From contig NZ_CP093313.1 in NCBI RefSeq assembly GCF_025264625.1, positions 6,696,001 through 6,760,000 of the forward strand: a DNA stretch of 64,000 nucleotides. The letters are read 5' to 3'. Of the stretch, positions 24,133 through 32,240 are shown piece by piece. Below the pieces are notes generated by a model. The model saw nothing but the letters and a program-made list of their open reading frames with translations, had not been told where the DNA came from and ran no database searches. Each line of letters starts with the position of its first letter. Positions within the stretch are counted from its first letter, which is position 1. The stretch is from Occallatibacter riparius (lineage in GTDB: Bacteria > Acidobacteriota > Terriglobia > Terriglobales > Acidobacteriaceae). Both the position numbers and the translations under genes were made by a program.

Positions 24133-26589
24133 TTATTCCGTACGCAGCGCCTCCACGGCGTTGATGCGCGCGGCGCGCGCCGCCGGAGCCGCCGAAGCCA
24201 GAACCGCAGCCAGCAGGATCACCAGGGCAGAAGCAACGAATGCCAGAATTCCCGGCTGATTGAGCGCTGTGACATATTTATCGACCGCGCGTGTTGCTGC
24301 CGCGCCTATGACAATGCCGGCGCCTACGCCGATACAGGCCATCACAGCGCCATCCACCAGGACATCCTTGAGGATGTTGCTGCGCTGCGCACCCAGCGCC
24401 ATGCGTATGCCGAATTCGCGCGTGCGGCCGCTGACCGAGAATGCGAGGACACCTGCGACACCAACGACGGAAATGAGCAGCGCGACGGCGGCGAATCCGC
24501 CGAAGACGACAGCGTTCAACTTATCCGGAGCCAGAACTTCCGCGCGGATGTCACCGAGTGTGCTGGGCTTCTCCACGGGCTGGTCGCCAGATAGCTGGTG
24601 GATGGCCTGCGTGATCGCAGGCACAAGCTGGTAAGCATCCTGTTTGGAGCGCACGAAGAGTCGACCGCTCGACCACTCCTGGTCGACCGGCTGATAGACG
24701 GTCATGGCGGGGGAGGGGATGAGGTTCTCGTCGTCGAGGTCGGGCACCACCGCGATTATTCGGCGCGGCTCCTGGCTGATGCCGATGAACTTCATGACCC
24801 CATCCGTCCACCAGAGCTTGCGATTGAGCGCATTCTGTCCGGGGTAGAGCAGCTTGGCGAGGCTCTGGCTGATGATGATGACGCGCTCGTGGCCGTCCCG
24901 GTCATCGTCGTTGAAGTCGCGGCCCGCAATGAGCGGCATCCCCATGGTGGCGAAGAATCCGGGCGAGACCGATCGGAAGTTTGCGCGGAAGTCCTGGCCA
25001 TCGGCGCGGCGCGCGCCTTGAGCAGCAAAGGTGAAGGCGATGTTGAGCGCTTGCTCATCGCGCCAGGGAACGCTGAAACCGCTGGAGACCTGTTCGACTC
25101 CAGGGAGCGTGGCGATGCGTCGCTCAACATCGTGGTAGAACAGACGCACCTGCTCCGGAGTCTTGCCATAGTTCATCACGGGCAGATTGACGGCGAGCAC
25201 CTTGTCCGAAGAAAACGGCGGACGCGTGTTCTCCAGGACGAAGAGGGTCTTCATCAGCACGCAGGCCCCCGCGAGAAGCAGGAACGATGCGGCGATCTGG
25301 GTGACGGCGAAGACGCGCAGGCGGCGGGTGCTTCCCCCGGCCACGCGCGTGCCGCGGCCGGTGAGGCCGCCCTGCGGCGAATCCGCCTTAGGCAGGCGCG
25401 GAATATAGGCAAGGAACACGGCCGCGATGATGGCGAGCGCGATACCGAACCAGACCAGGCTGAAGTCGAGGGATATCTCACTCCCGCGCACGCTGAATCG
25501 CGAGGCGTACTTGGCCAGCACCTTCACCATGGGGATGGCCAGCAAGATGGCAGCCACTGCGCCGCTAACGCAGAGGATAAGGCTCTCGGCCAGCAGGGAC
25601 CGGCGCAGCGTTGTGGTGGAGGCGCCGAGGGCAGAGCGAACGGCGAGTTCGGATTCGCGGCGCACCGTGCGCGCGAGTACCAGGTTGGCAACGTTGGAGC
25701 TGGCGATGACGAAGAGCAAGCCTGAGGCGGCGAAGAGAATCCACAGGATGGTGTTGGCGCGGGCGTTGATCTGCTCGTGCATGCGCTTCACACTGATCTG
25801 GTAGCGATCGCCGGATTTGTAGACCTCGGGGTGGGATTTGACCATCGAGGCGTAAACGGTGTCGAGTTCGGCGCGGGCCGAGTCAAGAGTGGCGCCCGGA
25901 GCAAGGCGGCCGAAGACCTCGGTCATGCGGTGTTCGCGGCCGGTGACCATGGTGGCGGAGAGGTGATGAGGGCTGGTGACGACGTTGGCGATGATCTCCG
26001 TAGCAACCGGATAAGGCACGGAGGGCTGGAGCACGCCAATCACAGTCGCGGAGCGCGCGCCAGAGTAGCTCTCCAGCCGAACCTGCTTACCCAGCACGTT
26101 GGGGTCCGAGTGCATGGCTTCGCGCCAGAAGTTATACGTAAGCACCACCACACCGGGTGCGTTCTGGCCGTCATCGGCGGGCCCAATGAGGCGGCCGAGA
26201 ACAGGGCTGAGGCCCATCACGTCGAAGTAGTTGCCGTCGACCACGCCGGCCGGGATTTCGCGCGGGGTGCCGAGGCCGACGACCGTGAAGCCGATCGTGG
26301 AGAAGGTGCCCAGCTTGCTGATCGCGTGCAGATTTTCGCCGATGTCTTTGATCTCAGGGACAGAAAACGTCGCGTTCTCCACGCCGAGCCCCGGGGCGCT
26401 CTGACGAATGTAGAGCAGATGGCTCTCGTCGCGGTTGGCCAGCGGCTTGAGCAGCACAGCGCGCACAACGCTGAAGATGGCGGCATTGGCGCCAATGCCG
26501 AGCGCGAGCGTGAGGGCGACCGTGAACCACAAGGTTTTCACGCGCCAAAGCGAGCGGATAGCGATGCGCAGATCGTGCAGGAAGAGCAT
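24133..26589 (-). CDS. ADOP-type large ABC permease (FtsX repeats), 818 aa
   Basis: Second very large FtsX/MacB-like permease in the window, with the same duplicated layout as the one at 18998: N-terminal helix (WFTVALTLALGIGANAAIFSVV), MacB core, central helices (ANLVLARTVRRESELAVRSALGAS), second core, and C-terminal helices (FSVSGRTREFGIRMALGAQRSN). No ATPase gene is adjacent. GGAGGT lies 6 bases before the ATG. It has its own promoter with an overlapping palindrome (26637-26667) and a strong terminator, so it is a single-gene unit. Both ADOP genes differ clearly in sequence, so they are old paralogs. Substrate unknown. Confidence 0.9.
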   Translation of the reverse strand: MLFLHDLRIAIRSLWRVKTLWFTVALTLALGIGANAAIFSVVRAVLLKPLANRDESHLLYIRQSAPGLGVENATFSVPEIKDIGENLHAISKLGTFSTIGFTVVGLGTPREIPAGVVDGNYFDVMGLSPVLGRLIGPADDGQNAPGVVVLTYNFWREAMHSDPNVLGKQVRLESYSGARSATVIGVLQPSVPYPVATEIIANVVTSPHHLSATMVTGREHRMTEVFGRLAPGATLDSARAELDTVYASMVKSHPEVYKSGDRYQISVKRMHEQINARANTILWILFAASGLLFVIASSNVANLVLARTVRRESELAVRSALGASTTTLRRSLLAESLILCVSGAVAAILLAIPMVKVLAKYASRFSVRGSEISLDFSLVWFGIALAIIAAVFLAYIPRLPKADSPQGGLTGRGTRVAGGSTRRLRVFAVTQIAASFLLLAGACVLMKTLFVLENTRPPFSSDKVLAVNLPVMNYGKTPEQVRLFYHDVERRIATLPGVEQVSSGFSVPWRDEQALNIAFTFAAQGARRADGQDFRANFRSVSPGFFATMGMPLIAGRDFNDDDRDGHERVIIISQSLAKLLYPGQNALNRKLWWTDGVMKFIGISQEPRRIIAVVPDLDDENLIPSPAMTVYQPVDQEWSSGRLFVRSKQDAYQLVPAITQAIHQLSGDQPVEKPSTLGDIRAEVLAPDKLNAVVFGGFAAVALLISVVGVAGVLAFSVSGRTREFGIRMALGAQRSNILKDVLVDGAVMACIGVGAGIVIGAAATRAVDKYVTALNQPGILAFVASALVILLAAVLASAAPAARAARINAVEALRTE

Positions 26590-26636
26590 GGGTGACCTCC
26601 CAGGGCCCGGATTTTGGGGAAGCGTGCCTCGGTTAT

Positions 26637-26667
26637 GTTGATATCAACCGATCTCAACCAATGTCAA
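26637..26667 (-). promoter_or_regulatory. promoter and operator of the second ADOP permease
   Basis: On the minus strand a perfect TTGACA (-35, 26667-26662) is followed after 18 bases by TATCAA (-10, 26643-26638). The -10 lies inside a perfect 12-bp palindrome, GTTGATATCAAC (26637-26648), so a dimeric repressor bound there would block the promoter. The start codon is about 50 bases downstream. Confidence 0.55.
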
Positions 26668-26791
26668 GGTCATTATCCTTCAGATTGCTGTCAAAACGTC
26701 GTGGAGAAAACGTGAAGCGGCCCGATTTTGCTCTGTAACGCATGCAGGAATAATGCATTCCCATATAAGAATATGTCAAGCGCGACTTGCG

Positions 26792-28321
26792 CTACACATC
26801 CAGCCGATTCGAGGCCGCTACGCGCCCGTACCAGTAGCCCGAATCCTTGATGGTGCGCTTCTGGTTGCGGAAGTCTGTGTAGATCAGCCCGTAGCGCTCG
26901 GTGTAACCCTCTGCCCACTGGAAGTTGTCGAGCAGCGTCCAGGCATGAAACGCGCGGACCTTGGCTCCCTCTGCGATCGCGCGCGACAACTCCGCAAGTT
27001 CGTCGCGATACCACTGAATGCGCCGCGTATCGGGGACGCGCCCGTGTTCGTCGGGTGAGTCCAAATAACTGCAGCCGCTTTCGGTGATTTCAATCGGAAG
27101 GCTGTAGTCGTGGCTGATCTTCGTCACCAGGTCGTAGATGCCGCGCGGCCATATCTCCAGGCCGGCATCGGTCAGCGGTCCTTCGGTAGGCATCCCCGCA
27201 CGGAAGCGCGTGTAGGGATCGCGGCCGCCCGGCGAGTTGCTCTCAATCTCGGTGCCGCTGAAATTCCCTCCGCTCTGAAACTTCTCCTTGCTTGCATCGG
27301 AGACCACGCGGCGCGTGTAGTAGTGGAGGCCAATCCAGTCCAGCGGTGCATAAAGGATCTTCTCGTCGCCGGCCTTGAAGCCCATCACATCGAGTGGCGG
27401 CTCGCCCACAAACGCATTTGGGTAACGGCCCGTCATCGCAGCTTCAAGGAAGAACACGTTGTTCATCGCGTGATAGCGCGCCGCAGCCGCGCGGTCGCCG
27501 TCCGTGTCCGTCTTCGGGTAAGCGGGCGCCATCTCATACGCGCTGCCGAACGTGGCCTTCCCCGACGCCGCTTTCACGGCGCGGTGCGCCTGGCCCTGCG
27601 CCAGGGCCAGCGTGTGAGTAGCTTTCAAAAAGTCACTGAAGCTCGTCCGGCATGGTGGAAATGCGCCGGCCGCATAGCCCATGAACGCGATTGCCCACGG
27701 CATGTTGAAAGGCGCCCACACGGTGATGCGGTCGCCGAGATGCTTGGCGAGAATGCCGGCATAATCCGCGAAATAGTTTGCCAGGTCGCGATTGGGCCAG
27801 CCGCCGCGGTCTTCAAGCGCCTGCGGCAGATCCCAGTGGTACATAGTGCACCACGGGCGAATGCCGGCCTCGAGCAACGCATCGACAAAGCGGCTATAGT
27901 GATCGATCCCCTTCATGTTCGGCGCGCCCACTCCGGTTGGCTGGATACGCGGCCACGAGATGGAAAATCGATAGCTCTTGACGTTGAGCTGCTTGGCTAG
28001 CGCGATGTCCTGCGGGTAGAGGTGATATTGATCGCAGGCCACGTCGCCCGTAACGCCGCCACGCACCTTGCCCGGTGTGTGCGTGAATCGATCCCAGATC
28101 GACTCGCCTTTGCCGTCTTCGTTCCAAGCACCTTCATTCTGATAAGAGGCCGTCGCGACTCCCCAGAGGAACCCATCCGGAAACCGAGCAGCTTTGATCG
28201 CAGACTCAGGAATGGCGCCGGGAACCGAAGCAGAGGAACTCTGCGTTGCAGCGTAGTGGGATGACAGAGCAGCACCTGCAACAGCGGCCAGAGAACGTGC
28301 GGCAAACTGACGACGGTTCAT
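26792..28321 (-). CDS. Tat-exported GH1 glycosidase-like protein lacking the acid/base glutamate, 509 aa
   Basis: Family GH1 (beta-glucosidase) fold with a twin-arginine signal (MNRRQFAARSLAAVAGAALS). N-terminal FPDGFLWGVATASYQNEGAW and YRFSISWPRIQPTG are diagnostic. The nucleophile is present (Glu414 in ITESGCSY), but the acid/base motif, normally NEP, reads FNMPW with Met207 (codon 27703-27701). A retaining GH1 without this residue should be a poor hydrolase of ordinary glycosides but can work on substrates with good leaving groups, as plant myrosinases do. GAGGAG precedes the ATG; the frame is open further upstream by chance. The GNAT gene lies 68 bp upstream. Confidence 0.9.
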   Translation of the reverse strand: MNRRQFAARSLAAVAGAALSSHYAATQSSSASVPGAIPESAIKAARFPDGFLWGVATASYQNEGAWNEDGKGESIWDRFTHTPGKVRGGVTGDVACDQYHLYPQDIALAKQLNVKSYRFSISWPRIQPTGVGAPNMKGIDHYSRFVDALLEAGIRPWCTMYHWDLPQALEDRGGWPNRDLANYFADYAGILAKHLGDRITVWAPFNMPWAIAFMGYAAGAFPPCRTSFSDFLKATHTLALAQGQAHRAVKAASGKATFGSAYEMAPAYPKTDTDGDRAAAARYHAMNNVFFLEAAMTGRYPNAFVGEPPLDVMGFKAGDEKILYAPLDWIGLHYYTRRVVSDASKEKFQSGGNFSGTEIESNSPGGRDPYTRFRAGMPTEGPLTDAGLEIWPRGIYDLVTKISHDYSLPIEITESGCSYLDSPDEHGRVPDTRRIQWYRDELAELSRAIAEGAKVRAFHAWTLLDNFQWAEGYTERYGLIYTDFRNQKRTIKDSGYWYGRVAASNRLDV

Positions 28322-28389
28322 TGCAGACTCCTCGATAGAGTCAGCCCGGTAGGTCAACCGGAGCCTCGAAGAGACTATCGCACATCGGC

Positions 28390-28920
28390 CTATGCGCGAC
28401 TGGGAGTTTCGTTCTCCATGAGGTAATCCTGCTGATGATCTTTGCCAACCACAAACGTCTTCTCGCCGATGATGCGGAACCCCCACCGTTGATAGAAGGC
28501 GATCGCGCGTGGGTTGCCGGAGAATACGCTCAGCCAGATGCCTGCCTTCGCCGCCGCCTCGGCAGTCGCGAGCGCCTCTTTCATGAGTACGTTCGCAAGC
28601 CCCGTGCCGTGGAAAGGCGTATCGACGTAGAACTTCCTCAACTCCACGTCTGCACGTGACTGCTGCGGCGCTGGAGCTTGCGCGACCAGTGCGAAGCCGG
28701 CGAGCCGGTTCGACACACGCGCCAAAAGAATCGCATTGCCAGGGTCGTCGATGAACTCGCGGAATTTCTGCGCGGTCAGTTCCCGGGACGTGAATGCAAG
28801 CAGGTCTTCAGCAGGCGTATGGGCGGGGCAGCCCAGGTGGAAGAGCGCGGTCGACAGGCGGGACAGGTCCTCGCTGTCGTCGGGCGTGGCGCGGAGAATA
28901 TTGGGCTCGAAATCTGCCAT
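28390..28920 (-). CDS. GNAT family N-acetyltransferase, 176 aa
   Basis: GCN5-type acetyltransferase. The core reads VELRKFYVDTPFHGTGLANVLMKEAL (motif A, acetyl-CoA pyrophosphate loop, here with G-T-G-L-A) and IWLSVFSGNPRAIAFYQRWGFRIIGE (motif B). It sits downstream of moeB, separated by a hairpin, and upstream of the GH1 gene on the same strand. Substrate unknown. Confidence 0.88.
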   Translation of the reverse strand: MADFEPNILRATPDDSEDLSRLSTALFHLGCPAHTPAEDLLAFTSRELTAQKFREFIDDPGNAILLARVSNRLAGFALVAQAPAPQQSRADVELRKFYVDTPFHGTGLANVLMKEALATAEAAAKAGIWLSVFSGNPRAIAFYQRWGFRIIGEKTFVVGKDHQQDYLMENETPSRA

Positions 28921-28962
28921 TCGAATCTCGATGACAATGACGACTCAAGTGAAGTCAGCAGA

Positions 28963-28989
28963 CCCGGCCGAGTAACTGAATCGGCCGGG
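28963..28989 (-). terminator. terminator-like hairpin after moeB
   Basis: CCCGGCCGA (28963-28971) pairs with TCGGCCGGG (28981-28989) around a 9-base loop in the 84-bp gap between moeB and the GNAT gene. No T-run follows. Confidence 0.45.
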
Positions 28990-29004
28990 CCCGCTGGAGT
29001 ATTG

Positions 29005-30186
29005 CTAGTACTTCGGCACCGATGGATCGATCTGGTCGCTCCACGCGCCGATGCCGCCGGCAACGTTGGCGACCTTGGGATAACCCTGCTGCTGCAGGAA
29101 CTCCGCGATGCGCTGCGAGCGCCCGCCGCCCTTGCAGTGAATGACGACTTCACGGTTGCGATCGATTTCGCTGAGGCGATTAGGTACGTCGTTCTGCGGG
29201 ATCAGCTTGCCGCCGATCTGCGCAATCTGCGCCTCCCAAGGCTCGCGCACGTCAATGAGCTGTACGTCTTCACCCGCATCGATGCGAGCCTTCAATTCCT
29301 GCACAGTAAGCTGCGGAATGCCGTTCTTCAAATTCTTCTCCTTGGGGCTCTCCGGCACAATGCCGCAGAACTGCTGATAATCGATGAGCTCGGTGACAGT
29401 GGGATTGGTACCGCACACCGGGCAGTCAGGATTCTTGCGCAGCTTGAGTTCGCGGAAGCGCATGCTGAGCGCGTCAACAAGCAGCAGACGGCCAATGAGA
29501 GGTTCGCCCTTGCCGAGGATCAGTTTGATGGCCTCGGTGGCCTGCATAATGCCGACAAGGCCGGGCAGGATGCCGAGCACTCCACCCTCGGCGCAACTGG
29601 GCACCAGTCCCGGCGGTGGCGGCTCAGGGTAGAGGCAGCGATAGCATGGTCCGTCCTTCGCAGCGAACACGCTGCACTGCCCTTCAAAACGGAAGATGGA
29701 CCCGTACGCATTCGGCTTGCCCAGCAGCACGCACGCATCGTTGACCAGGTAGCGCGTGGGGAAGTTGTCGGTCCCATCGGCGATGACGTCGTAGTCCTTG
29801 AGGATGTCGAGTGCGTTGGCGCTGGTGAGCATCGTCTCGTGCTTGACGACATTGAGCGAAGGGTTGAGCGCCTTGAGCTTTTCTTCGGCGGAATCGAGCT
29901 TCTTGCGCCCGATGTCCTGCGTGAAATGGATGATCTGGCGCTGCAGGTTGCTGGCGTCGACCACGTCGAAATCGACCAGACCCAGCGTGCCCACTCCAGC
30001 AGCAGCGAGATAAAACGCGAGCGGCGAGCCGAGCCCGCCTGTTCCCACACAGAGGACCTTTGCGGCTTTCAGCCGGCGCTGGCCCTCCATGCCGACTTCA
30101 GGCAGGATCAGGTGGCGCGAGTAACGCGAGAGTTCGTCGGGCGTGAGCTCGGGAAGAGCGGCGGTATCAGTGAAAGTAGTAGCCAT
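29005..30186 (-). CDS. moeB: MoeB/ThiF adenylyltransferase with C-terminal rhodanese domain (MoeZ type), 393 aa
   Basis: E1-like enzyme that adenylates the C-terminal glycine of a ubiquitin-like sulfur carrier and, through its rhodanese domain, converts it to a thiocarboxylate. The nucleotide loop is CVGTGGLGSPLAFYLAAAGVG (46-66), NLQRQI follows, zinc ligands are CYRC and CPVC, and the rhodanese active site is HCKGGGRSQ with Cys351. The domain order matches MoeZ of actinobacteria, which charges CysO. The ATG is only 2 bases from a heptad repeat array and has no Shine-Dalgarno; cysO stops 26 bp upstream, so translation may depend on cysO. Confidence 0.93.
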   Translation of the reverse strand: MATTFTDTAALPELTPDELSRYSRHLILPEVGMEGQRRLKAAKVLCVGTGGLGSPLAFYLAAAGVGTLGLVDFDVVDASNLQRQIIHFTQDIGRKKLDSAEEKLKALNPSLNVVKHETMLTSANALDILKDYDVIADGTDNFPTRYLVNDACVLLGKPNAYGSIFRFEGQCSVFAAKDGPCYRCLYPEPPPPGLVPSCAEGGVLGILPGLVGIMQATEAIKLILGKGEPLIGRLLLVDALSMRFRELKLRKNPDCPVCGTNPTVTELIDYQQFCGIVPESPKEKNLKNGIPQLTVQELKARIDAGEDVQLIDVREPWEAQIAQIGGKLIPQNDVPNRLSEIDRNREVVIHCKGGGRSQRIAEFLQQQGYPKVANVAGGIGAWSDQIDPSVPKY

Positions 30187-30188
30187 TG

Positions 30189-30223
30189 AGTTCTCAGTTC
30201 ACAGTTCGAAGTTCACAGTTGCT
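30189..30223. repeat. heptad array (AGTTCNN) between cysO and moeB
   Basis: Five seven-base units in line: AGTTCTC, AGTTCAC, AGTTCGA, AGTTCAC, AGTTGCT. The array overlaps the end of cysO: the stop codon TGA (30215-30213) and the last residues of the tail are encoded by repeat units. It lies in the opposite orientation to the array at 32213-32240. Confidence 0.8.
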
Positions 30224-30515
30224 CGATAACGGCTGAGGGCTTACACCCGCCGGCGATTGACGGAATGATCGTCAGCGTGTCGTTCTCCAGCACGGCCGAA
30301 TCTTCCTTCTGCGGCAGATAGCGCACATCCTCGTCATTCAGATAAATGTTCACAAACGCACGTATTTTGCCCTCGGCGTTGAACAGATGCTTGCGCAACT
30401 CGGGGCGGTCGAGCGTGAGCGCATCCATCGCGCCTCGCACCGTGGGAGCGTTGACCTCGATCTTTGATTGCCCGTCGACATACTGACGAAGCGGCGTGGG
30501 GATAATGATCGTCAT
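30213..30515 (-). CDS. cysO: MoaD/ThiS-like sulfur carrier (CysO type) with a C-terminal extension, 100 aa
   Basis: Ubiquitin-fold sulfur carrier. MTIIIPTPLRQYVDG and IRAFVNIYLNDEDVRYL followed by LTIIPSIAGG are the family pattern of CysO/MoaD2. The Gly-Gly needed for thiocarboxylation is at 89-90, but ten more residues (CKPSAVIEQL) follow, so the carrier must be trimmed first, as in HcyS of Wolinella, whose extra residue is removed by a JAMM protease. A JAMM peptidase gene (mec) and cysteine synthase lie upstream and the charging enzyme moeB directly downstream, which points to cysteine synthesis rather than molybdopterin or thiamine. Confidence 0.85.
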   Translation of the reverse strand: MTIIIPTPLRQYVDGQSKIEVNAPTVRGAMDALTLDRPELRKHLFNAEGKIRAFVNIYLNDEDVRYLPQKEDSAVLENDTLTIIPSIAGGCKPSAVIEQL

Positions 30516-30594
30516 TGCGTATCGATAACCTCGCGGTACTGATTAGATGATGCATGGTGAGACAGGGATCAGGGAAGTCATGGGGCGCAAACGA

Positions 30595-30623
30595 AAGCGG
30601 CTTCGGGTAGCCCGAAGCCGCTT
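30595..30623 (-). terminator. strong hairpin after the exported gene at 30644
   Basis: AAGCGGCTTCGGG (30595-30607) and CCCGAAGCCGCTT (30611-30623) form a perfect 13-bp stem with a 3-base loop, 21 bp past the stop. On the minus strand TCGTTTG follows, a weak T-run. It separates this gene from cysO. Confidence 0.6.
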
Positions 30624-30643
30624 CGAGTGTTGCAGTTGCGCGC

Positions 30644-31555
30644 TCAGCGGGTGCCCGGCTTGCTCGCGGCGGCCGGCTGGGCGGCCGGCTTGGGGGCAGC
30701 CGGTTTGGGAGCAGACGCCTCTGATGCGGCTTTCATCCTGGGTTTCCAGAAGTCCGGATCGGCCTTGGCCCAGGAGTCTTCCGGATAGCTCTGCTTCGGG
30801 TTGATGCTGAACAGCTCCGAGTGGGATGACTCAATGGCCTGCCCGAATGCCTGATCGATCTTGGCCATCCCGTCCTCGCCGCCGGCAGCCTCCATTACCT
30901 TGTTGAAAGCCGCGTTTTCGTCATCGATTTCGCTCAGAGAGTTGCGCGCGGTGATCGAGAGGTAGGTGCAGCAGTCTGCCCCATAGTTCACCTCGTAAGC
31001 GGCCCAGTGTGCGCTCGAGCCTGCCTTGTCCAGGGCCTCTTTGTACATTTTGGTAAGGTCCGCAAAGTCCTTTCGGTGACCCGGGCGAACCCTGAACGAA
31101 GTGATCTCGTAATAGCGCGCGTGCGAGATATCGCCGTGCGGGTGAAAGCTCAAATCCGGATTGTAGAAGCCTACTGCCTGGTCCATGCCGTCGAGCAGTT
31201 CACCATCGCCGGAGGCCGCACGATCGAAATCCGTTGCGAACGCGCCCGTTGCGAGGACCTTGTTGTCGGCCTCCCACGCCTGCAAAGAAGGGAACCGTGT
31301 GATGTAGAGCGCACGGGACTTGCCGGACATGGAGTTCAGGGCTACATAGTGGCCCTGCAGTTTGGCTCGATTGTTGAGGGATACGAAGGCGGCTTCGGAA
31401 CGGTCGTGGACCATGCCCATTTTGCCGGGTTTGATCCATTCACGCGTGATCTGGATGACCTTCGGCGGCGAGGGCATGGCATCCTGCGCGCCGGCGAGGC
31501 TTCCGCCGAGGACAACGACAGACATCCCAAACAGGACGGGGCAGAGGATTCTCAT
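30644..31555 (-). CDS. exported protein of unknown function, 303 aa
   Basis: Signal peptide (MRILCPVLFGMSVVVLGGSLAGA), then two related alpha/beta halves that each resemble a ferredoxin-like dimeric barrel (VIQITREWIKPGKMGMVHD and YYEITSFRVRPGHRKDFADL), and an Ala/Pro/Lys-rich tail (APKPAAPKPAAQPAA). The duplicated barrel pattern is similar to NIPSNAP or antibiotic-monooxygenase folds, but no active site is evident. AAGGAG lies 7 bases before the ATG at 31555. It lies between mec and cysO yet has its own terminator, and nothing links it to sulfur metabolism. Confidence 0.75.
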   Translation of the reverse strand: MRILCPVLFGMSVVVLGGSLAGAQDAMPSPPKVIQITREWIKPGKMGMVHDRSEAAFVSLNNRAKLQGHYVALNSMSGKSRALYITRFPSLQAWEADNKVLATGAFATDFDRAASGDGELLDGMDQAVGFYNPDLSFHPHGDISHARYYEITSFRVRPGHRKDFADLTKMYKEALDKAGSSAHWAAYEVNYGADCCTYLSITARNSLSEIDDENAAFNKVMEAAGGEDGMAKIDQAFGQAIESSHSELFSINPKQSYPEDSWAKADPDFWKPRMKAASEASAPKPAAPKPAAQPAAASKPGTR

Positions 31556-31746
31556 TGGCAATCTCCTTTGATTGATTTGCTTGATTCCTGGAATGACCCA
31601 TAGAGAAATAGCAATGCTTCGGGGCCCAAACCCAGGGGAGTGCCAATTGGTGGAATATCGCGACTATCGGCCTGGCCAGTCCAGCATGTCAAGTAGATTC
31701 TGTGCGGGTAAAAGCGGCTGCGCGCAAATTGCGGGGAGGGGATTCG

Positions 31747-32187
31747 TCAACCTGCAACTTCGATCGTCTGCTGCTCGAAGCGCTTGTCTTCCTCGGTGGT
31801 CCCGGCTAGCAGAAATGCGTTTGTGACCTCTGCCCTGCCCTTCGCCACCGCGGTGATGACATAAGTGCAGCCCACCCAGTGGGCTTCTGCAAAATCAGTC
31901 TGCGACCATTGCGCGGGATGATCGGGATGCGAATGATAGAAGCCGGCTACATCGAGGCCCTGCCGCATCGCATCGCGCTGGATGCGCACGAGTTCGGCTG
32001 GATCGATGTTGTAGCGATTATGCGCCGAGTCGGTGCGGGTGTTGCCGGCGCGCACGGCCGACACAACCGACCAGTTGCCCTGCTCGAAGTTCCCCAGCAG
32101 AACGCCGCAGCACTCGTACGGATACGTCTCTTCGCCGTGCGCGCGAAGATCGTCATAAACCTTCGTCGAGATTGCGAGTACGCTCAT
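31747..32187 (-). CDS. mec: Mec-type JAMM (MPN+) metallopeptidase, 146 aa
   Basis: Zinc isopeptidase of the JAB1/MPN family (M67). The full motif is present: Glu25 (YECCGVLLG) and His85-Ser-His87 through Ser95 and Asp98 in HSHPDHPAQWSQTD. In Mycobacterium the equivalent Mec releases cysteine from the CysO-cysteine adduct; in other bacteria relatives remove a tail from the carrier before charging. It lies 49 bp downstream of cysM, with AGGAG 9 bases before the ATG. Given the extended CysO here, it may do both jobs. Confidence 0.9.
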   Translation of the reverse strand: MSVLAISTKVYDDLRAHGEETYPYECCGVLLGNFEQGNWSVVSAVRAGNTRTDSAHNRYNIDPAELVRIQRDAMRQGLDVAGFYHSHPDHPAQWSQTDFAEAHWVGCTYVITAVAKGRAEVTNAFLLAGTTEEDKRFEQQTIEVAG

Positions 32188-32212
32188 CGATTCCGCTCCT
32201 GCTCAGCGCTGC

Positions 32213-32240
32213 GAACTACGAACTGCGAACTATGAACTAG
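32213..32240. repeat. heptad array (GAACTNN) between cysM and mec
   Basis: Units GAACTAC, GAACTGC, GAACTAT and GAACTAG run in line at 32213-32240. The last unit contains the cysM stop codon (TAG on the minus strand, 32239-32237). It is inverted relative to the array at 30189-30223, so the two bracket mec, the exported gene and cysO. Confidence 0.8.

Noticed and set aside
26792..28321. GH1 gene as a pseudogene
   Set aside because: Only the acid/base residue is changed; signal peptide, fold motifs and nucleophile are intact with no frameshift.
28678..30189. 503-codon open frame opposite moeB
   Set aside because: Shadow of moeB on the other strand; composition is not protein-like.
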